In this document: positions 15,917 through 24,541 of the stretch, in pieces
How the letters are laid out: each line of letters starts with the position of its first letter
How positions within the stretch are numbered: position 1 is the stretch's first letter
NCBI RefSeq assembly: GCF_900090195.1
Contig: NZ_LT607803.1
Location: forward strand, 930,001-994,000
Origin: Variovorax sp. HW608
GTDB lineage: Bacteria; Pseudomonadota; Gammaproteobacteria; Burkholderiales; Burkholderiaceae_C
Direction: 5' to 3'
Length of the DNA stretch: 64,000 nt
Translations under genes and position numbers: made by a program
Notes under the pieces: generated by a model
Databases searched by the model: none
What the model saw: the letters and a program-made list of their open reading frames with translations, nothing else
What the model was told of the DNA's origin: nothing

Positions 15917-16684
15917 ATGGAGATGACCGGCGAAGTGCGCATTCCGGCCAGCCGTGACGTGGTTTGGAGCGCGTTGAACAATCCCGCGGTTCTCAAGGCC
16001 TGCATCCCGGGCTGCGAAGAACTGACGGCGCGCTCGGAGACCGACATGGCGGCCGTGGTCGCCATCCGCATCGGCCCCGTCTCATCGCGATTCAACTGCG
16101 CGGTGCGCCTGAGCGAGCTGGATGCGCCGCACGGCTATCGCCTCACAGGCGAAGGCCAGGGTGGCGTTGCCGGCCACGCGCGCGGCGAAGCGACGGTCAG
16201 GCTGATGGCGGACGGCGCCGAAACCGTCCTGTCCTATACGTTCTCTGCGCAGGTTGGCGGCAAGCTGGCCCAACTGGGAAGCCGCCTGGTCGACGCCACG
16301 GCCAAGACGCTTTCGTCGGTCTTCTTCAAGAACCTGGCGAAGCAGGTCGAGATCCGGCAGCAAGGCGAGCCCTCGAACTCGCCGGAAGCGGCCGCGCCGG
16401 CTGCGAAAGAGCTGACGGCAACGCCCCCTTTGCAACCGGCGAGAACGATGCCGGCCCGCCCCGCCGCCGCATCCGCTCGCGGGATGGCGGCAGCCGCACT
16501 CATCGTGGCCATTGTGTCGGCCGTGCTGACCTGGAGCTCGCTTGGCGCACCGACAGCCATGACCGGCGCTCCTGCGCCCGTGCCTGTTTCCGCCGAATTC
16601 AACGCCGCGGTGCAACTGCTCATCGTGCTCGCCGTGGGCTATCTGCTCGGCCGCAGCAACGCGGTCAGCCGAGATACCCATTGA
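15917..16684 (+). CDS. CoxG-type SRPBCC protein with C-terminal membrane segments
   Basis: A 255-residue CoxG-family protein. Residues 1-150 form the SRPBCC fold (EVRIPASRDVVWSALNNPAV, CIPGCEEL, TFSAQVGGKLAQLGSRLVD). A low-complexity Ala/Pro linker follows, then two hydrophobic stretches (about AAAALIVAIVSAVLTW and AAVQLLIVLAVGYLLGR) that should anchor it to the inner membrane. CoxG in carboxydotrophs recruits CO dehydrogenase to the membrane, and homologues in other Mo-hydroxylase clusters may recruit or shuttle quinone-type acceptors. It starts at ATG 15917 after an AGAAAGGAAAG ribosome site. A shorter relative lies at 29980. There is no CoxL in this operon, so it probably serves one of the enzymes at 7602 or 25970. 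Confidence 0.85.
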   Translation: MEMTGEVRIPASRDVVWSALNNPAVLKACIPGCEELTARSETDMAAVVAIRIGPVSSRFNCAVRLSELDAPHGYRLTGEGQGGVAGHARGEATVRLMADGAETVLSYTFSAQVGGKLAQLGSRLVDATAKTLSSVFFKNLAKQVEIRQQGEPSNSPEAAAPAAKELTATPPLQPARTMPARPAAASARGMAAAALIVAIVSAVLTWSSLGAPTAMTGAPAPVPVSAEFNAAVQLLIVLAVGYLLGRSNAVSRDTH

Positions 16685-16694
16685 GGACCGTCCG

Positions 16695-17642
16695 ATGAAG
16701 GTCAGGATCACTAGCAAGACCGAGGTTGCCCTCGATATCTGTGCATTCGAGTTGGAGCCCGTGGATGGCGCCCGCCTGACGCCATTCTCTGCCGGTGCCC
16801 ACATTGACGTGCACCTGGGTCCTGCCCTCGTGCGCCAGTATTCGTTGTGCAACGACCCGAACGAGACACACCGCTATCGAATCGGGGTGCTGCGCGACCC
16901 GAATTCCCGCGGCGGATCGATTGCCATGCACGCGCTGCACGAAGGCGCTCTTCTCGAGATCAGCGAACCGAAGAACCATTTCCCTCTGCACGCGAACGCT
17001 AAGCACTCGATCCTGCTGGCCGGCGGCATCGGTGTGACGCCGATCCTGTGCATGGCCGAGCGCCTGTCGCGTGCCGGCGCATCGTTTGAGCTGCACTACT
17101 GCACCCGCGAGCCGCAGCGCACGGCATTTCGCGAAAGGCTGGCGCAGCCGGACTTCCTGCACCTGGCCCGGCTCTACCATGACAATACACCGGCCGACGA
17201 GCGCATCGATCTGGCGACCGTGCTGTCCGCGCCGTCTGCGAACACGCATGTCTATGTGTGCGGACCCGGCGGTTTTATCGAAGCCGTGTTGAACGCCGCC
17301 AAGTCGGCGGGCTGGCAAGAGGCCAATGTTCATCGCGAATATTTCACAGCACCGGCTGCATCCGCCGAGGCCCGCGGCGCCTTCCAGGTCCAGGTCGCCA
17401 GCACCGGCCAGGTGATCGACGTGGGCGCCGAACAAAGCGTCACCGCGGCACTGTCGGCCTGCGGCATCCAGATTCCCACCTCGTGCGAACAGGGAATCTG
17501 CGGCAGTTGCCTGACGCGCGTGCTGTCTGGCGAACTCGATCATCGTGACGTCTATCTCACCGAGGAGGAACGCGCCGCGAATGATCAGTTCCTGCCGTGC
17601 TGCTCACGGTCCAAAACCCCCCTCCTCGTGCTGGATCTATGA
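16695..17642 (+). CDS. PDR/VanB-type oxidoreductase: flavin/NADH reductase with C-terminal [2Fe-2S] ferredoxin
   Basis: A 315-residue reductase of the phthalate dioxygenase reductase/vanillate demethylase VanB type. It moves electrons from NAD(P)H through flavin to a [2Fe-2S] centre and on to an oxygenase. The flavin domain shows RQYSLCNDPNE, the nucleotide domain GGIGVTPILCMAE and YVCGPGGFIE, and the ferredoxin domain CEQGICGSCLTRVLSGE plus a final cysteine in FLPCCSR. It lies 10 bp after CoxG, and its stop overlaps the ATG of the VOC gene. Possible partners are the Rieske oxygenase at 34582, which has no reductase next to it, and the P450 at 10107, which has no ferredoxin next to it. Confidence 0.9.
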   Translation: MKVRITSKTEVALDICAFELEPVDGARLTPFSAGAHIDVHLGPALVRQYSLCNDPNETHRYRIGVLRDPNSRGGSIAMHALHEGALLEISEPKNHFPLHANAKHSILLAGGIGVTPILCMAERLSRAGASFELHYCTREPQRTAFRERLAQPDFLHLARLYHDNTPADERIDLATVLSAPSANTHVYVCGPGGFIEAVLNAAKSAGWQEANVHREYFTAPAASAEARGAFQVQVASTGQVIDVGAEQSVTAALSACGIQIPTSCEQGICGSCLTRVLSGELDHRDVYLTEEERAANDQFLPCCSRSKTPLLVLDL

Positions 17643-18181
17643 CCACAATGAACAAGCAGACGCCTTGGATCACGGATATCAGGCAGATCAGCCTGGCGGT
17701 CGAAGATCTCGATGCGACGATCCGGCGTTTCCACGAACAGGTCGGCATCGGGCCCTGGGCCGTCTGGACGCCGAAGCTCACGAACACGAAGATTCGTGGC
17801 AAGCCCCAGCACTACAGCCTGAAGCTCGCCTTGGCGTGGACCAAGGACTTCATGTGGGAAGTCGTGCAGCCATTGGAGGGGCCCTCGGTGTTCCGGGAAT
17901 TTCTCGACAGGAACGGCGACGGCGTGCATCACGTCCTGGTGGACACGCAAGACCAGAGCTTCGAACAGATCATCGCGGAGGCCACGGCACGAGGATTCCC
18001 ACCGGCGATGGAAGGAAGCTGGGAAGGCACCGACTTCGCATTCCTTCAGACCGAGGACTCCTTGAAGACGACCTTCGAGGTCCTACGACGCTCGCCCGAC
18101 TTCAAGGGCAGACCGGAGCCCGACTACTGCTTTCCCCACCCATTCACTCTTCCGGGCCGGCCGGATGCAAAAAGGGACTAG
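17639..18181 (+). CDS. VOC-superfamily (glyoxalase/dioxygenase-fold) protein
   Basis: A 180-residue single-unit VOC protein: IRQISLAVEDLDATIRRFHE opens the first beta-alpha-beta-beta-beta module and GVHHVLVDTQDQSFEQI the second. Candidate metal ligands include the VHH pair near 99-101. ATG 17639 overlaps the reductase stop by four bases, so translation is coupled. Such proteins include glyoxalase-like lyases, methylmalonyl-CoA-epimerase-like isomerases and ring-cleavage dioxygenases. The spacing here fits an epimerase or lyase better than the two-domain extradiol enzymes at 42998 and 56066. Function is not assignable beyond the superfamily. Confidence 0.8.
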   Translation: MTTMNKQTPWITDIRQISLAVEDLDATIRRFHEQVGIGPWAVWTPKLTNTKIRGKPQHYSLKLALAWTKDFMWEVVQPLEGPSVFREFLDRNGDGVHHVLVDTQDQSFEQIIAEATARGFPPAMEGSWEGTDFAFLQTEDSLKTTFEVLRRSPDFKGRPEPDYCFPHPFTLPGRPDAKRD

Positions 18182-18187
18182 GACCGG

Positions 18188-19681
18188 ATGTCGCTGAGAA
18201 TGCCGGACGCGGACCGCTCCGTGCTGGAACGCCGAGAGCAGGTCGTCGCGGCGCTGCGCGCCCTCGTTCCGGGCGAGGGCGTGATCGATCATCCCGACGC
18301 GCTGCGCGCCTATGAATCCGACGGGCTGACGGCTTACCGGCAGGCACCGATGGTGGCGGTACTGCCCGAGTCCACCGCGCAAGTGTCCGCCATCCTTCGC
18401 TGGTGCGATAGCAACGGCGTGAAGGTCGTTCCGCGCGGCTCCGGCACTTCGCTGTCGGGAGGGGCGTTGCCGCTTGCAGACGCGGTGCTGCTCGTCATGT
18501 CGAGGTTCAATCGGGTGCTGGACATCGATCCCGCCAACAGGGTCGCGGTCGTCCAGCCGGGGGTGACCAACCTGGCCGTCACATACGCCGTGGAAGACCT
18601 CGGCTTCTACTATGCGCCCGATCCCTCGAGCCAGATCGCCTGCTCCATCGGCGGCAACGTCGCCGAGAACTCCGGCGGAGTCCATTGCCTCAAGTACGGC
18701 CTCACCAGCCACAACGTGCTCGGTGTCGAGCTCGTCATGACGAACGGTGAGGTTGTGCGGCTTGGCGGACGACAGCTCGATCCCAGTGGGCTCGACTTGC
18801 TGGGTGTGATCGTCGGCTCCGAGGGCTTGCTCGCGGTCGTGACCGAAGTGACGGTTCGCATCCTGCCGAAGCCGGAGGCGGCACGCGCGCTGCTGATCGG
18901 CTTCGGCTCGGTCGAGCATGCCGCTCAATGCGTTGCCGACGTGATCGCAGCGGGCATCGTTCCTGCCGGCCTGGAGATGATGGATCGACCGGCGATCCAC
19001 GCCGCGGAAGCCTTCGTGAAGGCCGGCTACCCCCTCGATGTCGAAGCGGTTCTGATCGTCGAACTCGACGGCCCGGAAGTCGAATGCGCCGAGCTGATCG
19101 GAGAGGTCGAGCGGATCGCGCGTGCGAACGCCGCCGTGTCGGTGCGCATCTCGCGCACCCAAGACGAGCGGGTCGCCATCTGGGCTGGTCGCAAGGCGGC
19201 ATTCGGCGGCGTGGGCAAGATCGCTCCCGACTACTACTGCATGGATGGAACCATCCCCCGCCGACGGCTGCCGCAAGTGCTCGCGCGCATCCAAATGCTG
19301 TCGACCCGGTACGGGTTGGCAGTCGTCAACGTGTTCCACGCGGGTGACGGCAACCTCCATCCGCTGATCCTCTACGACGCAAACCAGCCGGGTCAACTTG
19401 AGCAGGCCGAAGCATTCGGAGCCGACATCCTGCGGCTCTGCGTGGAGGTGGGCGGCGTGCTCACCGGAGAGCACGGAGTCGGGGTCGAGAAACGTGATCT
19501 GATGCCCGAGATGTTTTCTGAAGTCGATCTTGCGCATCAGCAGCGGCTCAAGTGCGCCTTCGATCCGCGCTCGCTGCTCAATCCGGGAAAGATGTTCCCT
19601 ACGCTGCATCGCTGCGCGGAGCTTGGCCGGATGCACGTTCACAAGGGGCAAGGCCGCTTCCCCGACATTCCCCGCTTTTGA
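18188..19681 (+). CDS. glcD: Glycolate oxidase subunit GlcD-like FAD-linked oxidase
   Basis: A 497-residue FAD-linked oxidase matching GlcD in length and layout. The FAD PP-loop region has VPRGSGTSLSGGALPL, SIGGNVAENSGG and YGLTSHNV. The C-terminal domain has FHAGDGNLHPLILYD and GEHGVGVEKRD, the substrate and metal region of the lactate/glycolate oxidase family. It begins 6 bp after the VOC gene and is followed by GlcE and GlcF in the order of the E. coli operon. It would oxidise a 2-hydroxy acid to the 2-oxo acid. Glycolate is the named substrate, but D-lactate, D-2-hydroxyglutarate or a pathway hydroxy acid are alternatives. Confidence 0.88.
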   Translation: MSLRMPDADRSVLERREQVVAALRALVPGEGVIDHPDALRAYESDGLTAYRQAPMVAVLPESTAQVSAILRWCDSNGVKVVPRGSGTSLSGGALPLADAVLLVMSRFNRVLDIDPANRVAVVQPGVTNLAVTYAVEDLGFYYAPDPSSQIACSIGGNVAENSGGVHCLKYGLTSHNVLGVELVMTNGEVVRLGGRQLDPSGLDLLGVIVGSEGLLAVVTEVTVRILPKPEAARALLIGFGSVEHAAQCVADVIAAGIVPAGLEMMDRPAIHAAEAFVKAGYPLDVEAVLIVELDGPEVECAELIGEVERIARANAAVSVRISRTQDERVAIWAGRKAAFGGVGKIAPDYYCMDGTIPRRRLPQVLARIQMLSTRYGLAVVNVFHAGDGNLHPLILYDANQPGQLEQAEAFGADILRLCVEVGGVLTGEHGVGVEKRDLMPEMFSEVDLAHQQRLKCAFDPRSLLNPGKMFPTLHRCAELGRMHVHKGQGRFPDIPRF

Positions 19682-19685
19682 GCCG

Positions 19686-20828
19686 ATGCCCTTTGATCTT
19701 CGACCGGCGACAGAAGCCGAGCTATGCGATGTGGTGGCCGATGCGGCGCATTCAGGGACACGGCTTTCGCTCCGCTCGGGCGGCAGCAAGCGCGATATCG
19801 GTGCCCCGATCGGCGAGGCGCGCACCGTCGACTTGCGCCGATTCGCTGGCATCGTCGACTACGATCCTCCTGAACTGATGCTGACCGTGCGTCCCGGCAC
19901 GCCGCTTGCCGAAATCGAAGCCTTGGTCGCCAGCAAGAATCAGATGCTCCCCTTCGAGCCGTTCGACCATGGTCCTCTGTTTGGCCGCGCACCGTCCGAG
20001 GCAACCATCGGCGGCATCGTCGCGGCGGGCGTTGCAGGCTCGCGACGCGTGAGTTCAGGGAGTGCGCGCGATCATCTTCTGGCAGTACGTGCTGTCTCCG
20101 GGCGCGGCGAGTGCTTTGTCGGCGGCGCCAAGGTGGTCAAGAACGTCACCGGCTATGACATCCCGAAGCTGATCGCGGGAAGCTGGGGACGCTTGGCAGC
20201 GATCACCGAACTCACGCTCAAGGTGCTGCCGGCGCCTCGAGCGGACGCGACGCAGATCCTGACCGGCCTCGATCCCGAGCAGGCGGTGGCGGCGATGGCG
20301 GCGGCGATGGGGTCGAAGGCGGACGTGGCGGCGGCCGCGCATCGACCCGGCTCGACATCCGTCACCGCGTTCCGCATCCAGGGCTTTCCTGCGTCTGTGG
20401 CGGCCCGGTGCAAAGGCCTCGCCAAGCACCTCGCGGCATTCGGCCATCTTCACGATCCTGGTGAGGAAGAGGCGCAGGGAATCTGGTCCGACCTGCGCAC
20501 CCTTGCTCCACTGCCGCTGGATGTACCCCTTTGGCGGATCAGTGTGCCGCCGGCGGCTGGTGGCACGCTCGTCAGGAGGCTCGAGCAGCGGGGCGCAAAT
20601 TGGCTGCTCGATTGGGCGGGCGGACTGGCCTGGGTCGCGACGGCCATCGAAGGTGTCCGCGAGGAGGCCGCCGCAGCGGGCGGCCATTGCACGCTGGTGC
20701 GCGGGCCCGCAGAGCTCCGCGCCAGGGTACCGGCCCTCCACCCCCCCGCGCCAGCCATCCAGGCGCTCGAGCAGCGAGTGCGGCGTGCCTTCGATCCCGC
20801 CGGTGTCTTCGAGACAGGACGCTTCTGA
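19686..20828 (+). CDS. glcE: Glycolate oxidase subunit GlcE-like
   Basis: A 380-residue FAD-binding subunit with an N-terminal LSLRSGGSKRDIGAP and TIGGIVAAGVAGSRRV FAD motif. It lacks the long substrate domain of GlcD, as in GlcE. ATG 19686 lies 4 bp after the GlcD stop, and its stop TGA shares one base with the ATG of GlcF. The middle region (AVAAMAAAMGSKADVAAAAH) is alanine-rich. It acts as the second flavoprotein of the membrane-associated GlcDEF complex. Confidence 0.86.
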   Translation: MPFDLRPATEAELCDVVADAAHSGTRLSLRSGGSKRDIGAPIGEARTVDLRRFAGIVDYDPPELMLTVRPGTPLAEIEALVASKNQMLPFEPFDHGPLFGRAPSEATIGGIVAAGVAGSRRVSSGSARDHLLAVRAVSGRGECFVGGAKVVKNVTGYDIPKLIAGSWGRLAAITELTLKVLPAPRADATQILTGLDPEQAVAAMAAAMGSKADVAAAAHRPGSTSVTAFRIQGFPASVAARCKGLAKHLAAFGHLHDPGEEEAQGIWSDLRTLAPLPLDVPLWRISVPPAAGGTLVRRLEQRGANWLLDWAGGLAWVATAIEGVREEAAAAGGHCTLVRGPAELRARVPALHPPAPAIQALEQRVRRAFDPAGVFETGRF

Positions 20829-22132
20829 TGCGCACCGAATTCAGCGCACAGCAGCTTGCCGACCCGGCAATGGCGGCGTCCGAGGCCGCCATTCGCAGGT
20901 GCGTCCACTGCGGCTTCTGCACCGCGACCTGCCCGACCTATGTGTTGCGCGGCGACGAACTCGACTCACCGCGAGGACGCATCTACCTGATCAAGGACAT
21001 GCTGGAAAGCGAGCGTGTACCAAGCACCGAGGTCGTCAAGCACATCGATCGCTGCCTGTCCTGTCTGTCCTGCACGACCACCTGCCCCTCCGGCGTGGAC
21101 TACATGCACCTGGTCGATCATGCCCGCGCCTACATCGAAGGGCGGTACCGTCGGCCGTGGACTGAGCGCTTGGTCAGGTCGCTGCTTGCCGAAGTTCTTC
21201 CGCATCCGGCCCGCTTCCGAGCTGCGGCGCGGCTCGCGCGGCTCGCCAGGCCAGCCAAGCATCTGTTCGCGAAAATACCGGCGCTGCGACCGCTGGCGTC
21301 GATGCTGACCCTCGCACCCAATCTTCCTCCGGCGAGGGCTTCCTCCCGCGATGCCGTCGTGGAAGGCGCCCTCGGACGGGTCGCGCTGCTCCAGGGCTGT
21401 GTCGAGCCGGTACTCAAGCCGGAGGCCCGAGCGTCGGCAGTCCGGCTGCTCAACCGGTCGGGCTATGACGTCGTGTTCGCCCCAGACGAAGGCTGCTGCG
21501 GCGCACTTGTCCACCACATGGGGCGCGACGATGCAGGGCTCGAGGCCGCCCGGCGCAACATCGACGCATGGTGGCCTCTGGTCGAGCATGACGGCCTGGA
21601 GGCGATTCTCGTGACCGCCTCCGGTTGTTGCACGACGATCAAGGACTATGGCTTCCTGCTGCGCAACGACCGCGAGTACGCCCGCAAGGCAGCACGCGTT
21701 TCCGCAATGGCCCGCGACATCTGCGAGTTCCTCATCGAATGCGGCCTGCCTGCCGGGAACGGACGCGGCCTGACAGTCGCATATCACGCGGCCTGTTCAC
21801 TCCAGCATGGCCAGAAAGTGACCGAAGCGCCCAAGCGCCTACTGGTTCATGCAGGCTATGAAGTACGAACGCCGGCCGAGGCGCATCTGTGCTGCGGTTC
21901 GGCCGGCACTTACAACATCCTGCAGCCCGAGATCGCAGGCCAGCTCGGCGACCGCAAGGTCGGGCACCTGAAGCAGCTTGGCGCCGACGTGATCGCTGCC
22001 GGAAATGTCGGATGTATGACCCAGATCGGCCTAAGGACCGACATCCCGATCGCACACACGATCGAGTTGCTCGATTGGGCGATGGGCGGGCCGGCGCCCC
22101 AAGGGTTGGCGGACCATTCCGACATCGGATAG
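20828..22132 (+). CDS. glcF: Glycolate oxidase iron-sulfur subunit GlcF-like
   Basis: A 434-residue iron-sulfur subunit. Two ferredoxin motifs (CVHCGFCTATCPTY near 23-36 and CLSCLSCTTTCPSG near 76-89) bind [4Fe-4S] clusters. Two CCG domains follow (EGCCGALVHHMG and HLCCGSAGTYN) as in GlcF and heterodisulfide-reductase-like proteins. It completes the DEF set and ends the plus-strand run that began at 11641. It should pass electrons from the GlcD/GlcE flavins to the quinone pool. The start overlaps the GlcE stop by one base. Confidence 0.9.
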   Translation: MRTEFSAQQLADPAMAASEAAIRRCVHCGFCTATCPTYVLRGDELDSPRGRIYLIKDMLESERVPSTEVVKHIDRCLSCLSCTTTCPSGVDYMHLVDHARAYIEGRYRRPWTERLVRSLLAEVLPHPARFRAAARLARLARPAKHLFAKIPALRPLASMLTLAPNLPPARASSRDAVVEGALGRVALLQGCVEPVLKPEARASAVRLLNRSGYDVVFAPDEGCCGALVHHMGRDDAGLEAARRNIDAWWPLVEHDGLEAILVTASGCCTTIKDYGFLLRNDREYARKAARVSAMARDICEFLIECGLPAGNGRGLTVAYHAACSLQHGQKVTEAPKRLLVHAGYEVRTPAEAHLCCGSAGTYNILQPEIAGQLGDRKVGHLKQLGADVIAAGNVGCMTQIGLRTDIPIAHTIELLDWAMGGPAPQGLADHSDIG

Positions 22133-22236
22133 ACCGGAGCGCGCCACTGTCTCCCGCCCTCGCCCTGCTCAAGCTATTGACCAGCCTATGCAACCCCGAG
22201 TGCAGCAGTTCGACAGCGCGAAGCTCACTCATCGAC

Positions 22237-23049
22237 TCAAGGTGGACCAGTGAGTTCGAGCGTCAAGCTTCTCAGTCTCTGCTGGGCCCGCCTGTCGTAC
22301 GCCTGTTCCTTGGCTCTGCTTGGCGTCAGCCGATCGAAGTACTCACCGGTACGATGAGCGACCTCGGGCGAGACGGCCAAGTTCAGGATCGCGTCGGCAC
22401 CTTCGCCCACGGTGGCCTTTGGCGCGCTGCCGGTTTGCCTCACCATCACCGTATCCATGTAGGAGGCCGGGTGGACAGCATTCACCGTGACGCCCGTGGC
22501 GGCAAGCTCCGCCGCCAGATCGACCGTAAACGTGATGAGCGCAAGTTTTGACCTTCTGTAGGCCTCGAGCCCCGAGTAGCCGGACTCGAACTGCATGTCA
22601 GCGAAATCCATCTCGCGTTGGCCCACAGAAGCCACGTTCACCACGCGCGCCGATGCCGCAGCAATCAGGTTGGGAAGCAGCATCCTGGTGAGCAGGAAGG
22701 GCGCAAGATAGTTGACCGCCAGGCGCAGTTCGAAACCGTCGGCACTTGTCTCGCGCCCTTTGCCAGGAGGCCCGAATCCAACCCCAGCGTTGTTGACCAG
22801 CAACTGCAGCTGCGGTGACTCGGACCTCACTGCCTGGGCGAGTTCGCGAACTGCCGACAGCGAGGCAAGGTCCGCTTGGTAGAAACGGGCTGAGCCGCCA
22901 GAAGCCGCGATGGCCTTCACCACTTCCCGACCTCGATGCGCATCGCGCCCATGTACGAGGACGTGCCAGCCTAAGGCCCCTAGGCGCTCCGCAACCACAC
23001 GTCCAACCCCGTCCGTTGCGCCCGTGATCAGAGCCTTCTTGCCGTTCAT
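22237..23049 (-). CDS. SDR-family oxidoreductase (retinol-dehydrogenase-like)
   Basis: A 270-residue short-chain dehydrogenase with TGATDGVGR at residue 9, the GRDAHRG loop, NNAGVGFGPPG, the serine in VVNVASVGQ and YRRSK as the YxxxK pair. The long loop after NNAG and the YRRSKLA sequence resemble WW-domain/retinol-type SDRs that reduce aldehydes or ketones. The ATG at 23049 is chosen because the family starts a few residues before the Rossmann motif. It converges on GlcF and is divergent from the hydroxyacid dehydrogenase at 23192. Substrate unknown. Confidence 0.85.
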   Translation of the reverse strand: MNGKKALITGATDGVGRVVAERLGALGWHVLVHGRDAHRGREVVKAIAASGGSARFYQADLASLSAVRELAQAVRSESPQLQLLVNNAGVGFGPPGKGRETSADGFELRLAVNYLAPFLLTRMLLPNLIAAASARVVNVASVGQREMDFADMQFESGYSGLEAYRRSKLALITFTVDLAAELAATGVTVNAVHPASYMDTVMVRQTGSAPKATVGEGADAILNLAVSPEVAHRTGEYFDRLTPSRAKEQAYDRRAQQRLRSLTLELTGPP

Positions 23050-23191
23050 TCTTCTGTTCCTTGTAAGAGCGCGGCCAATGATGCGGGCTGCGGCTCGCAT
23101 CCAGAAATAGCTTTTGCGCATCCCGCGGATGCCCAACCAGCATTGGTACGCATTGCGGCGACAGGCCATGCTGGCCCAAAAAAGGCTTGGA

Positions 23192-24148
23192 ATGAAGATT
23201 GTTTTTCTAGACCGCTCAACACTCTCGCCCCAGACTTCACTTCGAGGTCTGACGTTTGCCCACACGTTGCAGCTGTTCGAGAAGACGTCTGCGGCCGATG
23301 TAGCCGATCGCATAGCCGATGCGGATATCGTCATCGTGAACAAGGTGAAGCTCGATCGGTCAGCCCTCGAGCGCGCATCAAAGCTCAAGCTCGTGGCGAT
23401 TGCCGCCACTGGTGTCGACAACGTCGATATCGCCACATGTCGAGAGCGAAATGTCGTCGTGAGCAACATTCGGAATTACGCGGCAAACACCGTGCCGGAA
23501 CACACGTTTGCCCTGATTTTTGCGTTGCGTCGCAGTATCTGCGCCTACCGAGACGCCGTCCGAGCTGGTCGTTGGCAAGACTCGGAGCAGTTCTGCTTCT
23601 TCGATCACCCGATCCGTGATCTCGCAGGCTCCACATTGGGTGTCATCGGCGATGGCGTGCTTGGACAAGCTGTTGCAAGATTGGGCACTGCCTTCGGTAT
23701 GCGCGTGCTCTTCGCCGGGTACAAGGGCCATACCGGTCAGGGCACGCTCTACACACCATTCGAGAAGACACTCGCGGAATCGGACATCCTTACGTTGCAT
23801 TGCCCTCTCACCCCGGAGACTCGCAACATGATCGGCAGCCCAGAGTTCTCTCTGATGCGCAAACGGCCTCTGCTGATCAACACCGCCAGAGGCGGGCTGG
23901 TTGACGAAGCTGCCGTTGGACCCGCCTTGGAAGCTGGTCAGTTGTCCGGTGCCGCCTTCGACGTGGTCACGACCGAGCCGCCGCCAAGAGACCATCCGTT
24001 CATGGCGTTGCATAGTCGACCGGACTTCATTCTGACGCCCCATGTCGCATGGGCCAGCGACCAGGCGATTCAGGGTTTGGCCGATCAGCTCATCGACAAT
24101 ATCGAGGCCTTTGTACGCGGTGAGCCAAGGAACGTGGTCGGCTCCTGA
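23192..24148 (+). CDS. D-isomer-specific 2-hydroxyacid dehydrogenase (hydroxypyruvate/glyoxylate reductase-like)
   Basis: A 318-residue NAD(P)-dependent D-2-hydroxyacid dehydrogenase. The substrate domain has VAIAATGVDNVDIATC and RNYAANTVPEH. The Rossmann motif is GVIGDGVLGQAVARL, the arginine is in NTARGGLVDE, the glutamate in TTEPPPRDHP, and the catalytic histidine in TPHVAWAS. ATG 23192 follows an AAAGG ribosome site and removes an unsupported 26-codon extension. Members reduce glyoxylate or hydroxypyruvate to glycolate or D-glycerate. This makes a possible link with GlcDEF upstream, which would run the opposite oxidation. It lies alone between a divergent SDR and a 393-bp gap. Confidence 0.87.
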   Translation: MKIVFLDRSTLSPQTSLRGLTFAHTLQLFEKTSAADVADRIADADIVIVNKVKLDRSALERASKLKLVAIAATGVDNVDIATCRERNVVVSNIRNYAANTVPEHTFALIFALRRSICAYRDAVRAGRWQDSEQFCFFDHPIRDLAGSTLGVIGDGVLGQAVARLGTAFGMRVLFAGYKGHTGQGTLYTPFEKTLAESDILTLHCPLTPETRNMIGSPEFSLMRKRPLLINTARGGLVDEAAVGPALEAGQLSGAAFDVVTTEPPPRDHPFMALHSRPDFILTPHVAWASDQAIQGLADQLIDNIEAFVRGEPRNVVGS

Positions 24149-24541
24149 AGCACAGGAAGGCCTGCGCGACCCGGACACCGCCGAGCGCTGATTCTCTGTG
24201 CCGCGTTCGACGATCCAAGGCGGAACTCGCCGATGCGCGGCGCTGAAACGGCGTCGGCACCGAAGCGTCCGGGCGTTCCGTCTCGGAAGGCATGCTCATC
24301 CTGGTCCCCAAAAAATTCTTGGCAGCCGAGCATGCCGAGCCATGAGATTTTCTCTCGCCTCCTCAGATTTGTTCGATTGCTCGCCTGGAGGGCCGAAAAC
24401 AGAATTCCATCAGCGAATCGAGAAGAGCTGAGAGGGCAGCAACGCCGGTGGACGTACAGGGATGAGATTTTCTGGCGCTTGAATGAACCGCAGGAGCTGC
24501 ACTTTTCGCGAAATGACAGAAGACCCCCCGTTGTTGAACTC
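24149..24541. other. 393-bp non-coding region before the second Mo-hydroxylase operon
   Basis: No gene is supported: the open frame here only extends CoxM upstream without family similarity. The stretch is less GC-rich than its neighbours and has short A and T runs. It holds a 12-bp direct repeat (ATGAGATTTTCT at 24342-24353 and 24462-24473) exactly 120 bp apart, possibly regulator sites. A promoter for the operon starting at 24542 is expected here but I cannot fix a -35/-10 pair. Confidence 0.45.

Noticed and set aside
18083..19852. 589-codon minus-strand frame opposite GlcD
   Set aside because: Antisense shadow; GlcD motifs are all on the plus strand.
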